Shown here: positions 37,633 to 46,223 of the stretch, in pieces | Layout of the letters: every line of letters begins with the position of its first letter | Numbering within the stretch: the stretch's first letter is position 1 | Assembly (NCBI GenBank): GCA_019828565.1 | Contig: JAHDYR010000034.1 | Span: 1-64,000 of the forward strand | From: Carpediemonas membranifera | Taxonomy: Eukaryota; Fornicata | Length of the DNA stretch: 64,000 nucleotides | Direction of reading: 5' to 3' | Made by a program: the position numbers and the translations under genes | Notes under the pieces: model-generated | Databases searched by the model: none | Told to the model about the DNA's origin: nothing | What the model saw: the letters and a program-made list of their open reading frames with translations, nothing else

Positions 37633-38226
37633 ATGGAAGAACTAATGGGAAGAGTAGACGAGCTGCTCAAGCAGCGTAACCTTGGCGGAATTGAGCATTT
37701 CAAGTCTCAGTTCTCCCTTGTGCTCGACGTGTCAAAGGAGTTCCTCGCCAAGGTCGAATGGAGAGATCCTATCATCGTAGGCTCTCTTTCGGCTGTATTT
37801 GTGATGCTTATGATCTCTTTCATGCTCCGCAAGAGCATCGTGCTCCTCATTGTGTACGCACTGCTCCTGCTGATCCTGGCGCTGGTCCCTCTCCTCCTTC
37901 ACAGCCAGATCAGCCAGTTTGAGGTGCTCAAGACGGAGCCTATCGCGTCCATGAACTACTTCGAGCCCGAGGGCATCTTCGTGTTCCTTCTCTTTAGCCT
38001 TCCCTGCATCGCCATTTCCATCATCACCATCGGCATCAGCTACATCAGAACCATCATGGCTCTTCGCGCCAGCAGCATGTACAAGAAGATGAACAGGAAG
38101 GCTGACCGCCCCGCCGGCCCCAACGTCCCTGCCCCCGACAAGGCCCCCGCTGCCGCGGACGAGCCCACCCCCAGCCCTCCCAAGAAGGCTGGCAAGAAGG
38201 CCAAGCGTGCCAAGAAGGTGGATTAA
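37633..38226 (+). CDS. TMEM18-like multispanning membrane protein
   Basis: 197 residues from the ATG at 37633. Three or four hydrophobic segments lie between about residues 50 and 150, with the TMEM18-type features VEWRDPIIVG before the first and MNYFEPEGIFVFLLFSLP before the last. The C-terminal 50 residues are Pro/Lys-rich and end in KKAKRAKKVD, like the basic tail of TMEM18, which sits in the nuclear membrane. The upstream open frame back to 37456 has no support. ATAAA at 38232 follows the stop. Confidence 0.65.
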   Translation: MEELMGRVDELLKQRNLGGIEHFKSQFSLVLDVSKEFLAKVEWRDPIIVGSLSAVFVMLMISFMLRKSIVLLIVYALLLLILALVPLLLHSQISQFEVLKTEPIASMNYFEPEGIFVFLLFSLPCIAISIITIGISYIRTIMALRASSMYKKMNRKADRPAGPNVPAPDKAPAAADEPTPSPPKKAGKKAKRAKKVD

Positions 38227-38476
38227 GATACATAAATGGCTCCTAGCACTGTCTCCAGTCATTCATCATCTGATTGTCCGGGACACGACGCAGTTCCGGA
38301 TGTTTACAATCAGCACCTCAACGCGCAGCACACCACCGTCCTCCCATCAATCATCGATAACTGGCATGTGCGTGTCCATCGATGTCTAGGATCGGTCTTG
38401 TCCGTTCATCTTTGATATACTGTTCATGATGCGTGCTTTGCCGACGATGCGAACTATGTCGTACGAAGTCTAGACA

Positions 38477-38483
38477 AACGAAA
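38477..38483 (+). promoter_or_regulatory. AACGAAA start-proximal motif
   Basis: Three bases before the ATG at 38487. Confidence 0.4.
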
Positions 38484-38486
38484 GCA

Positions 38487-38843
38487 ATGGCTTTCAAAAC
38501 ATCAACAGTTCTAGCACTACTCTCAATCGTGGTCCCTACACTCGCAGAGGGCTCCGTTGCAACCTCCGTGAAGACGGTTCTCAGTGTCGCGCTGCTTGTC
38601 GGTGCCGGCGTTTTCTTCGTCGTGCTCTTCGCGATCCCAGCGTTCGCCCTGCTCATTCTCCTGGCGATCGCAGTGTCGACCAGCGTCATGATCATCGGCG
38701 TCATGTTCGCCTCGACGCTGTACTCGCCCGAGGCGAAGGGCTTCGAAAAGTTCCCCGCCTTCCAGGACCGCATCCTGCCGATCTATGACCTCACAACGCC
38801 ACCGCAAATCCCGCTGCCGACGAGCCCGCAGGCTGACGCATGA
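38487..38843 (+). CDS. small secreted/membrane protein, intact copy
   Basis: 118 residues. MAFKTSTVLALLSIVVPTLAEG looks like a cleavable signal peptide; a long hydrophobic stretch (TVLSVALLVGAGVFFVVLFAIPAFALLILLAIAVS) follows, probably two membrane helices, then a short hydrophilic tail. No family is recognised. The first 49 bases of the gene are outside the inverted repeat, so the second copy at 55372-55679 lacks them. ATAAA at 38857. Confidence 0.7.
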   Translation: MAFKTSTVLALLSIVVPTLAEGSVATSVKTVLSVALLVGAGVFFVVLFAIPAFALLILLAIAVSTSVMIIGVMFASTLYSPEAKGFEKFPAFQDRILPIYDLTTPPQIPLPTSPQADA

Positions 38844-39166
38844 GAGACAACTTAAGATAAATACCGTCATTTTGCGCGAAACGCCGCCTGGGACCGGCGG
38901 CTGCATTTCCGGGCCTGCTGCAGTTTGTTTTCCCGTGGGGGCGAGAACAATTCGCGGATTCGACTCAACGACACATTGTGTCGAAGTCACGCTCACTTCT
39001 TCGTGAAAGCTTCAATGTTCGTCTCCGAGCGCCCACCGAGGCAGAAACCGGTGCCAGAGCATTCCGCGCCCCCATAGCTCCTCGCCAGCGCGGCCTGGCG
39101 CTTCAAGCAGCGGAATTTTTGGCCCGAAATCTTGCCGTCGGCGCAATCCTCCCTCACACAGTCAAA

Positions 39167-40519
39167 ATGCGTGAATGCATCTCTATCCACATTGGTCAGG
39201 CCGGTGTTCAGATCGGTAACTCCTGCTGGGAGCTCTACTGCCTCGAGCACGGCATCCAGCCCGACGGCCAGATGCCCTCTGACAAGACCATCGGTGGCGG
39301 TGACGACGCCTTTAACACCTTCTTCTCTGAGACTGGTGCCGGCAAGCACGTCCCCCGCGCCGTCTTCGTCGATCTCGAGCCCACCGTTGTCGATGAGGTC
39401 CGCTCTGGCGTCTACCGCCAGCTGTTCCACCCCGAGCAGCTCATCTCCGGCAAGGAGGATGCTGCCAACAACTACGCTCGTGGCCACTACACCATCGGCA
39501 AGGAGCTCGTCGACCTCGTCCTCGACCGCATCCGTAAGCTCGCTGACAACTGCACTGGCCTCCAGGGCTTCCTGATCTTCCACTCCTTCGGTGGTGGCAC
39601 TGGCTCTGGCTTCGGCTCCCTCCTCCTCGAGCGCCTCTCTGTCGACTACGGCAAGAAGTCCAAGCTCGAGTTCGCTGTCTACCCCTCCCCCCAGGTCGCT
39701 ACCGCTGTTGTCGAGCCCTACAACACCGTCCTCGCCGCTCACTCCATGCTCGAGCACTCCGACTGCGCCTTCATGGTTGACAACGAGGCCATGTACGACA
39801 TCTGCCGCCGCAACCTTGACATCGATCGCCCCACCTACACCAACCTCAACCGCCTGATCGCCCAGTGCATCTCCTCGATCACCGCCTCCCTCCGTTTCGA
39901 CGGTGCCCTCAACGTTGATCTCACTGAGTTCCAGACCAACCTTGTCCCCTACCCCCGTATCCACTTCCCCCTCTGCTCCTACAGCCCCATCATCTCTGCT
40001 GAGAAGGCCTACCACGAGCAGCTCTCCGTTTCCGAGCTCACCAACGCTGTATTCGAGCCCGCTAACTCCATGGTCAAGTGCGATCCCCGCCACGGCAAGT
40101 ACATGGCCTGCTGTCTCATGTACCGCGGTGATGTCGTCCCCAAGGACGTCAACGCCTCCATCGCTACCATCAAGACCAAGCGCACCATCCAGTTCGTTGA
40201 CTGGTGCCCCACTGGCTTCAAGGTTGGCATCAACTACCAGCCTCCCACCGTCGTCCCCGGCGGCGACCTCGCCAAGGTCCAGCGCTCTTGCTTGATGATC
40301 TCCAACACCACCGCCATCGCTGAGGTCTGGTCCCGCATGGACCACAAGTTCGACCTCATGTACGCCAAGCGTGCCTTCGTCCACTGGTACGTCGGTGAGG
40401 GTATGGAGGAGGGTGAGTTCTCTGAGGCCCGTGAGGATATCGCTGCCCTCGAGAAGGATTACGAGGAGATCGGCGCCGACACTGCCGAGGAGGAGCAGGA
40501 AGAGGAGTTCGAGTACTAA
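39167..40519 (+). CDS. alpha-tubulin, copy 1
   Basis: 450 residues. Alpha class is shown by [13 protein letters not shown], the Lys40 loop ([12 protein letters not shown]), [12 protein letters not shown], the catalytic Glu region and the C-terminal [21 protein letters not shown] tail ending in EFEY (a detyrosinatable Tyr). It forms microtubules with beta-tubulin. Highly biased codons (C-ending) indicate very high expression. Its 323-bp leader is free of genes. GTAAA at 40527 lies eight bases after the stop. Confidence 0.99.
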   Translation: MRECISIHIGQAGVQIGNSCWELYCLEHGIQPDGQMPSDKTIGGGDDAFNTFFSETGAGKHVPRAVFVDLEPTVVDEVRSGVYRQLFHPEQLISGKEDAANNYARGHYTIGKELVDLVLDRIRKLADNCTGLQGFLIFHSFGGGTGSGFGSLLLERLSVDYGKKSKLEFAVYPSPQVATAVVEPYNTVLAAHSMLEHSDCAFMVDNEAMYDICRRNLDIDRPTYTNLNRLIAQCISSITASLRFDGALNVDLTEFQTNLVPYPRIHFPLCSYSPIISAEKAYHEQLSVSELTNAVFEPANSMVKCDPRHGKYMACCLMYRGDVVPKDVNASIATIKTKRTIQFVDWCPTGFKVGINYQPPTVVPGGDLAKVQRSCLMISNTTAIAEVWSRMDHKFDLMYAKRAFVHWYVGEGMEEGEFSEAREDIAALEKDYEEIGADTAEEEQEEEFEY

Positions 40520-40613
40520 GCTTCATGTAAACCCCGCCCTTGAATCCTGATGCCCGCGTTTACTTCTCTGAATGGAGCCTCTAAAAGTAACAATAACCGA
40601 AATTTATCTGAGC

Positions 40614-42244
40614 TCACTCGTCGCCGACGAGCGAGACGTCGACACCGACGTCTGCGATCGCGTCATCCATCATATCCCTGTAGCGGAGGTACGTGCTGCG
40701 TGTGAACGTCACATACTGCACAGCACCGTTCGTGCGGGCCGTGAAGGTCGGCTCGAACGTGCTCTCCGTGCCCTCGATCGCCTCCAGGCCGAGCACGTTC
40801 CAGGGCTTCAGTGCGGCGACAAAACCGTCGCGGCCGAAGCGGACATTGACCTCGCCCTGCAGGACGATCGTGAAGTGGCAGTTGGGCTTCCCGAGCGTGT
40901 AGAGCTCGACGTCGGCGGCGATGCTCTCGGGGTCGTCGGTCATCTCCGACAAATCCAGTCGGGTCACCGTAGTGTGGTTCTCGCTCAGCCGCTGGCACCC
41001 GGCGACCGTGAGCTTCTTCGTGTCGACCACCATGCCCGACCGCACGAACGACTCGAGCGGAGTGGCTGAGAACTGGTTGGGCCCGAAGAGGTCGGGGTAC
41101 GTGTCGCGGAGGAAGGCCGCAGTCGCCTTCGCCTGGGCATGAGTCAGGTTGAAGTCGGAGCGGCGGTGGGCGAAGGCCAGCTGGCGCAGGTCCTCGTGGC
41201 GTGTCCGCTCAATGGCGTTGTAGTGGACCATGCCCATGTCGTCGAGCTCGACCTTGTCCGTCTCGTCGGCGATCTCCGTGTTCAGCAGGGCCTCGATGAC
41301 ATCCTCCATCGTCACGATGCCGCGGAGCACGTACTGAGGGTCTGCATCGCCGTCAGGGTCGACGACGACGTCCTTGACGACGGCGATGTGGGCCTGGCCG
41401 GACTTGAACGTGTTCATCAGCTCCGTGAGGCGCTCGTCGCTGTGCGTCTCGATCGGGGTGCGGCCGATGATGCCCATGAGGTTGCGGAGGGGGATGGCGT
41501 GCTCGGGCGACAGGATGATGAGGTCCTTGACGACAATGATGCCCACGATGTTCGTCCGGGCGCCGCTGTACACGGGGATGCGGCTGTGGCCCGTCTCCAT
41601 CAGCTGGCACATGGTGCGGGTGTCGAGGACAGAGTCGATGCTCATCATAAAGACGTCCTTGAGCTGGGTCATCACCATTGACACCGTCTTCGCCTGGAAG
41701 TCGATAGCCGAGGACAGCATCTTGACCTCGGGCGCGGTGAAGTCCGACGTCTTGCTGGGGAGGGTGGAGTGGTAGTCGAGGAGCTGCTTCAGCTCGGACC
41801 GGGAGTACACGGTCCCGATCTCCTCGCCCAGGAGGAAGTTCAGACAGAGGGCCAGGGGTAGCGTGATGGGCAGGAGGCAGATGAGGCAGATCCACACAGC
41901 GGGGGTGGCTACGGCGCCCACGTAGAGGCCGTATCGGTTGCATATAGCCTGAGGAATGATCTCACCAAAGAGCGTGATCAGGGCGGTGGCAATGAGGGTG
42001 CCGATGCCGTCACCGAAGAGTCTCGCGCTGATGACAGCAAGGACGGCGTTGACGAGGACGTTGGAGAGGAGGAGGGTGCAGAGCAGGAGGTTGCCCCGCT
42101 TCCGGAGCGGGAGGACAACCTTGGCGGCCTTCTTCTGTTTGTCCTTACCAGCATCGATAAGAACCTTCAGAGAGTGTGTATCGAGGCCAAGAAGACCAAG
42201 GTTCAGGCCGCTGAACAACCCAGAACAGAATAGAAGGAAAACGA
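40614..42244 (-). pseudogene. CNNM/CBS transporter, copy 1, 5'-truncated
   Basis: Open for about 540 codons but the inverted-repeat border removes the first 26-27 codons of the gene as seen in copy 2. The frame enters from unrelated sequence with an in-frame stop (TGA) about 15 codons upstream of the border and no ATG before residues LFCSGLFSG. The rest is intact and continuous, with the right 4-base homopolymer, and would code for the DUF21 membrane region, paired CBS domains and a cyclic-nucleotide-binding-like C-terminus. Expression would need an internal start. Confidence 0.8.
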
Positions 42245-42341
42245 GACGTCGACACGAATAGCGCGAAGTCAGACTTCACCGAGTACACCTGGGTGGCACG
42301 GAAGAACATGCCGCAGGGTCTATCTTTACAACACACGCCAC

Positions 42342-44441
42342 TCACTTGCCCTCCCCGATCTGCGTCTTCCAAGCGGCGATGCGGGCCTGAACCGAGGAGA
42401 TACCGTCGATACCGCTGTTCCGCTTCAGCTTCATTTCCAACTCGCGGGCCTCGTCGTTGGAGGGCGGGCTCTGTTCTCCCGTTAGCCGCTGCGTCCGTGA
42501 CCTCAGCGCCATCAGCCGGTCTGCGACAGCCTGGTTGGGGGGTGTCGCCGGGCTGCCGGTCTGGGGCGTCAGGAGCAGCGCAGGCCTGCCGCTGTGGCTG
42601 GGCCGGAGCGTGGCGCTGGACGAAGACATCGCCAGCAGCGACTTCATCTGCGCTGGCCGCATCGTCGCACTCATGACGGGAGTGCGACGGGGCAAGGAAT
42701 CGTGGATGAAGGGTGTCGCCCGCCGCGGGGGCTCCTCGTCGCTCTCACTCTCGCTGCCCGTGTCGGTCTCGGTCTCGGAGTCCACCTGGCAGGCGTCCGC
42801 CAGGCCGGCCGAATGCTCGGGCTGGGATGGCGTCTCTGCCTGCACCTTATGTGGAGCGGGCTGGTTGACGGGGGTCTCCGGCTTCTTCGGCGGGGGCGGC
42901 GGGGAGTCGCGGACCAGAGGTGTCGTGGGCTTGGGTGGGACCGGCGGCGCCTTGCCCACAGGCGTGGCGATCGCCGGCTTGGGCGGGGGTGGCGGCGGGC
43001 CGGGAGTGAGCTTCGACGGGATTGGCGGGGCGGGCTTGCGGGCGTGGTCCTGCAGGGCCCTCTCGCGTGTGAAGCTGCTGGGCGTGCTGACGACGGACGC
43101 CGTGTCCGAGTCGTCGTCCGGGATGGGGCGGGATGGCGGGGGTGGGGGCGCGTCGAGCGAGAGGCTCGGTGTCCCGGCCGCAGCCTCGGTCTCCTGGGCA
43201 GCGGCCTCCTCGGGCGCCATTCGCTTGAAGCAGTCCATGCACACCCGCTGGGGCTTGTCGGAGAGGTGCTCAAGCACGACGCGGCCGCGGGAGCACGTTT
43301 TGCAGGCCAGAGCCCCGCAGGACCGGCAGTGGTGGCGCCGGAAGGTGAGCGTGAATTTGCGGCCGCACGAAGGACAGCAATCCTTCTCCTTGTCCGACTG
43401 CCACACTGGCGCGAGGCCCCGGGCATCGGTCTTGGGCAGGGCGGCGATGGTCGCCTCGATGTGTTGGACCCAGGTCTCTGTGCTCAGCTGGTCCGGACCG
43501 AACAGCTGGATGCTCTTCTTCTCCGTGAGAATAAGGATGGCGGTCGGGTCGTCCGCAGACGTCTGCACCTGGGCGCCCTGCAGGGGAAGCTGCATGTGGA
43601 ACTTGAACGTCGCCCCCAGCCCAGTCCCCAGCTCGGTCGCATAGACGATGCTATCGGACAGCAGGAAGATGTGGCGGGCCTTGCGCTTCTTGCGGCACTG
43701 CTTCGTGAGTGTCCCCTCGTATACGTAGCGGCGGGATGGCGCCACCAGCTCTGGGCAGCCCTGCATGTGGTACTGGATGTCCCGCAGCTTGTCCCGGTTC
43801 TCCTGGTCCCGGATGGCCTCGTTGATGCTCTTCGCGACCTTCTTGATCTCATCGAGAGCCACCTTCAAGTCGGGGTAGTCCGGGTGCCCCTCGACCGTGG
43901 CCCTGACCATGTCCTCCAGCAGCAAGGCGTACCGGGGCACGCGCTGGACGGGCATGATTAGGAGGGAGTGGATGTTCTGGCCAAAGCCCCCCATGTCGGC
44001 CCGGCTCGCCTCAAGCAGCGAGGCGAGCTTCGACGACCGCGCCTCGGCCTTGCGGAGGCGGTCAGAAGCGTTGTCGTACTTCGCAAGGTAGCTCTTGTAT
44101 ATGGTCAGGGTCTTGGCGAAGCGAGCGAAGGTCTTTCCGAGTCCGATGAATTCGACACCGTCCTGAGCCATGACGGTCTTGATGTCGTCCAAGAAGATGC
44201 TGTTGAGCTGATAAATGTTCTCAACACCTCTAAAAATGATCTCGAAGTCCTCTGTCGGCATCATCGCTGGGTCCGTTGCCATTGCGTCTTCAACGGCCTT
44301 TTTGTATTTGTTGACGATGGCATCTAAGTACATAACGTAGTTCTCTTCGGTCTTGTGTATCTCTTCCACAACAGTGGCACGGCCGCGCGCCATGCTATTC
44401 AACAATATTCGGTGGTTCGGTGGTATAGTCATAAACTGCAT
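42342..44441 (-). CDS. FGD-like RhoGEF (DH-PH-FYVE)
   Basis: 699 residues. A DH domain lies at about 18-215 (TVVEEIHKTEENYVMYLDAIVNKYKK... PVQRVPRYALLLEDMV), a PH domain at about 230-335 (YVYEGTLTKQCRKKRKARHIFLLSDSIVY) and a FYVE domain at about 348-410 with WxxD (WQSD), RRHHCRSCG and eight Cys. A Pro-rich tail with likely SH3 ligands follows (PPPPPKPAIATP), then a short basic end. It would activate Cdc42/Rac-type GTPases on PI3P membranes. The start could be the ATG at 44393 (MARGRATVVEE) rather than 44441. It sits in the spacer, between the inverted repeat arms. Confidence 0.9.
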   Translation of the reverse strand: MQFMTIPPNHRILLNSMARGRATVVEEIHKTEENYVMYLDAIVNKYKKAVEDAMATDPAMMPTEDFEIIFRGVENIYQLNSIFLDDIKTVMAQDGVEFIGLGKTFARFAKTLTIYKSYLAKYDNASDRLRKAEARSSKLASLLEASRADMGGFGQNIHSLLIMPVQRVPRYALLLEDMVRATVEGHPDYPDLKVALDEIKKVAKSINEAIRDQENRDKLRDIQYHMQGCPELVAPSRRYVYEGTLTKQCRKKRKARHIFLLSDSIVYATELGTGLGATFKFHMQLPLQGAQVQTSADDPTAILILTEKKSIQLFGPDQLSTETWVQHIEATIAALPKTDARGLAPVWQSDKEKDCCPSCGRKFTLTFRRHHCRSCGALACKTCSRGRVVLEHLSDKPQRVCMDCFKRMAPEEAAAQETEAAAGTPSLSLDAPPPPPSRPIPDDDSDTASVVSTPSSFTRERALQDHARKPAPPIPSKLTPGPPPPPPKPAIATPVGKAPPVPPKPTTPLVRDSPPPPPKKPETPVNQPAPHKVQAETPSQPEHSAGLADACQVDSETETDTGSESESDEEPPRRATPFIHDSLPRRTPVMSATMRPAQMKSLLAMSSSSATLRPSHSGRPALLLTPQTGSPATPPNQAVADRLMALRSRTQRLTGEQSPPSNDEARELEMKLKRNSGIDGISSVQARIAAWKTQIGEGK

Positions 44442-44679
44442 CGATCAGGCCGGCAATACTGGCGACAGGATCTGGCAGCTGTACGTCGGATGGCACAGCC
44501 GCCCTCTCTCTCCAGCGAGCTTGGGTCGACAGACGCTTTAAACTGCACCTTGGCCAATGCAACCGTTCGATTCGGACGCAAGACTAACGCACCCAAGCAT
44601 GCGAGCAGAGCTTCCCAAGCTGCTCTCTGATACGACAAGATAGACGTGGCGACCCGTGTGACTGTGTGACCCGCCGACA

Positions 44680-46011
44680 ATGGTCAGCCTACTGAAGACC
44701 AGCCAGGGACATTTTGATGCCCTCCTGGCAAGCGCCTCTGATGAAATTGAACTTCGTATTGCAGCTGTCATGAACAGTGGCCTTGTGAACGACTATGACG
44801 CGTTCTCTGTGGCGAAAGAGCGTTTGCTCGAGCTTGAGCCCGTCGTTTCCTATCTCACGAGCACCGAGAAGGCAATGTACAAGATGCTTGTGCATGAATA
44901 CCGAACTACTGTGGAATACATGGCGGACGTCACCTTGAAGCACGAGGGCATGGTGCTCGACGAGATCGCGGCAATCCGTGCCAAGCTCGATAATACCAGC
45001 AATATAGACGACCACGTCGCTCTCATGGGGCGTCTTGCTTCCCTTTCCCTGTACGACTACTCCGAAAAGCAGCCGTCTGGAAGGCCTGATCCCACTGACG
45101 TGGCACCCCCCAAACCGGGGCCACTCGGCGCCGTCATCGATGCAATCAGCAAGTATCCTATCGCATGCCAGTCGAATGTGGCTGCGGTGCGGTGCGACGA
45201 CCTGGGGCTCACCCGGTTGACGGCCCAAGCGGTCGTCCCCACCCTCGCCATGTTCGACCCCATCACCGCAGACACCGCACAGGCCGCATGCCACGTGCTG
45301 GCGGCGTCGCTGGGCATGCCCGTCACCCGAGCCCCGGTGTCGACGCTGCTGCTGCTGTACAGCGGGCTCGACGTCATCAGGGCCAAGTTCCCGGAGGTCC
45401 GGGTCGACGAGATACTCAAGCGGCTCCGTTCTGTCATACTGACCTCCGTGTTGACGGATTCGGGCCTCTCAGATCACATCGACCTGTTTGAGGCCCGCCT
45501 GGACGTCGCAGCCCGGGACAACGAGCGGGACCTGTCGGAGCAGCTCGTGTCAGAGTCGCTGTCTCCGATCTGCGAGACGATCACAGCCAAGGCTGCCGGC
45601 ATGCGGATGTTCCTGCCGACTGACGGGTTCAAGTCAGTCTTCGGACGGCTCATCAACGACTTCGTGTTCAATCGGGTTGTCGGGGCCATCTTTGCGCTGA
45701 AAGACATCAGCATTGCGACGTCCGAGGTGCTCCACACCTGGATCACGACGGAGATGCCGCGCTTCCTCCACACCAACGGGTTCAGCCCGACCAGTCCGGA
45801 CGACGCCCAGTACGTCAAGCAGTACCACCGTCTGATGGCGATTTCGTGCTTGCTCGCTATGCGCATGGCCGAGATCGGGCGGTATGTCGAGGACTGCAGG
45901 ACCAGCTGCCCCCTGACCGCGAATGAGCTCGAGCGGGTGGTGCGGATGGTGTTCACGGACAATGAGAACCGCGCGGGGCTGATTGCTAAGATCCGTGAGA
46001 CAGTGGGGTGA
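44680..46011 (+). CDS. conserved-looking orphan, 443 residues
   Basis: An all-helical, soluble protein with no membrane segment or signal peptide; the pattern of long amphipathic helices could suit a vesicle-tethering or other helical-repeat protein, but I recognise no family. ATG at 44680. The 238 bp separating it from the divergent FGD-like start contain nothing recognisable. GTAAA at 46016 follows the stop. Confidence 0.7.
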   Translation: MVSLLKTSQGHFDALLASASDEIELRIAAVMNSGLVNDYDAFSVAKERLLELEPVVSYLTSTEKAMYKMLVHEYRTTVEYMADVTLKHEGMVLDEIAAIRAKLDNTSNIDDHVALMGRLASLSLYDYSEKQPSGRPDPTDVAPPKPGPLGAVIDAISKYPIACQSNVAAVRCDDLGLTRLTAQAVVPTLAMFDPITADTAQAACHVLAASLGMPVTRAPVSTLLLLYSGLDVIRAKFPEVRVDEILKRLRSVILTSVLTDSGLSDHIDLFEARLDVAARDNERDLSEQLVSESLSPICETITAKAAGMRMFLPTDGFKSVFGRLINDFVFNRVVGAIFALKDISIATSEVLHTWITTEMPRFLHTNGFSPTSPDDAQYVKQYHRLMAISCLLAMRMAEIGRYVEDCRTSCPLTANELERVVRMVFTDNENRAGLIAKIRETVG

Positions 46012-46223
46012 GGACGTAAATGCCGCTTGCAAATCTGGTCAAGCCGGCTGAGCTGGGTCTACACAATTGGAGTGATGCGGCATATGATGATGATACACGG
46101 CGACGGCGGAGGGGATCACGGCACTCTTCTACGGCTCTTCTTCCAGTATGAGACCGAAACGAGTGTGCGTATTTTACAAAGTCAACCAATCACCGATTGG
46201 AAGAATCGAGCAGCTTGGCGTTA

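Larger units (their letters stand above)
38536..42244 (+). repeat. left arm of 3.7-kb inverted repeat
   Basis: Matches the reverse complement of 51969-55679. Comparing the two strands I find only four differences: a G5/G6 run at 38937-38941, a T/C change at 39301 (silent, alpha-tubulin), a base change at 42175 (His/Leu in CNNM) and a 4/5-base homopolymer at 41855-41858 versus 52355-52359. The arm contains most of the small membrane gene, alpha-tubulin and the CNNM gene without its first 79 bases. Confidence 0.95.

Noticed and set aside
38978-39166. 63-codon in-frame extension upstream of alpha-tubulin
   Set aside because: It begins at GTG, lacks any ATG, and alpha-tubulin always starts MREC; it is simply an open leader.
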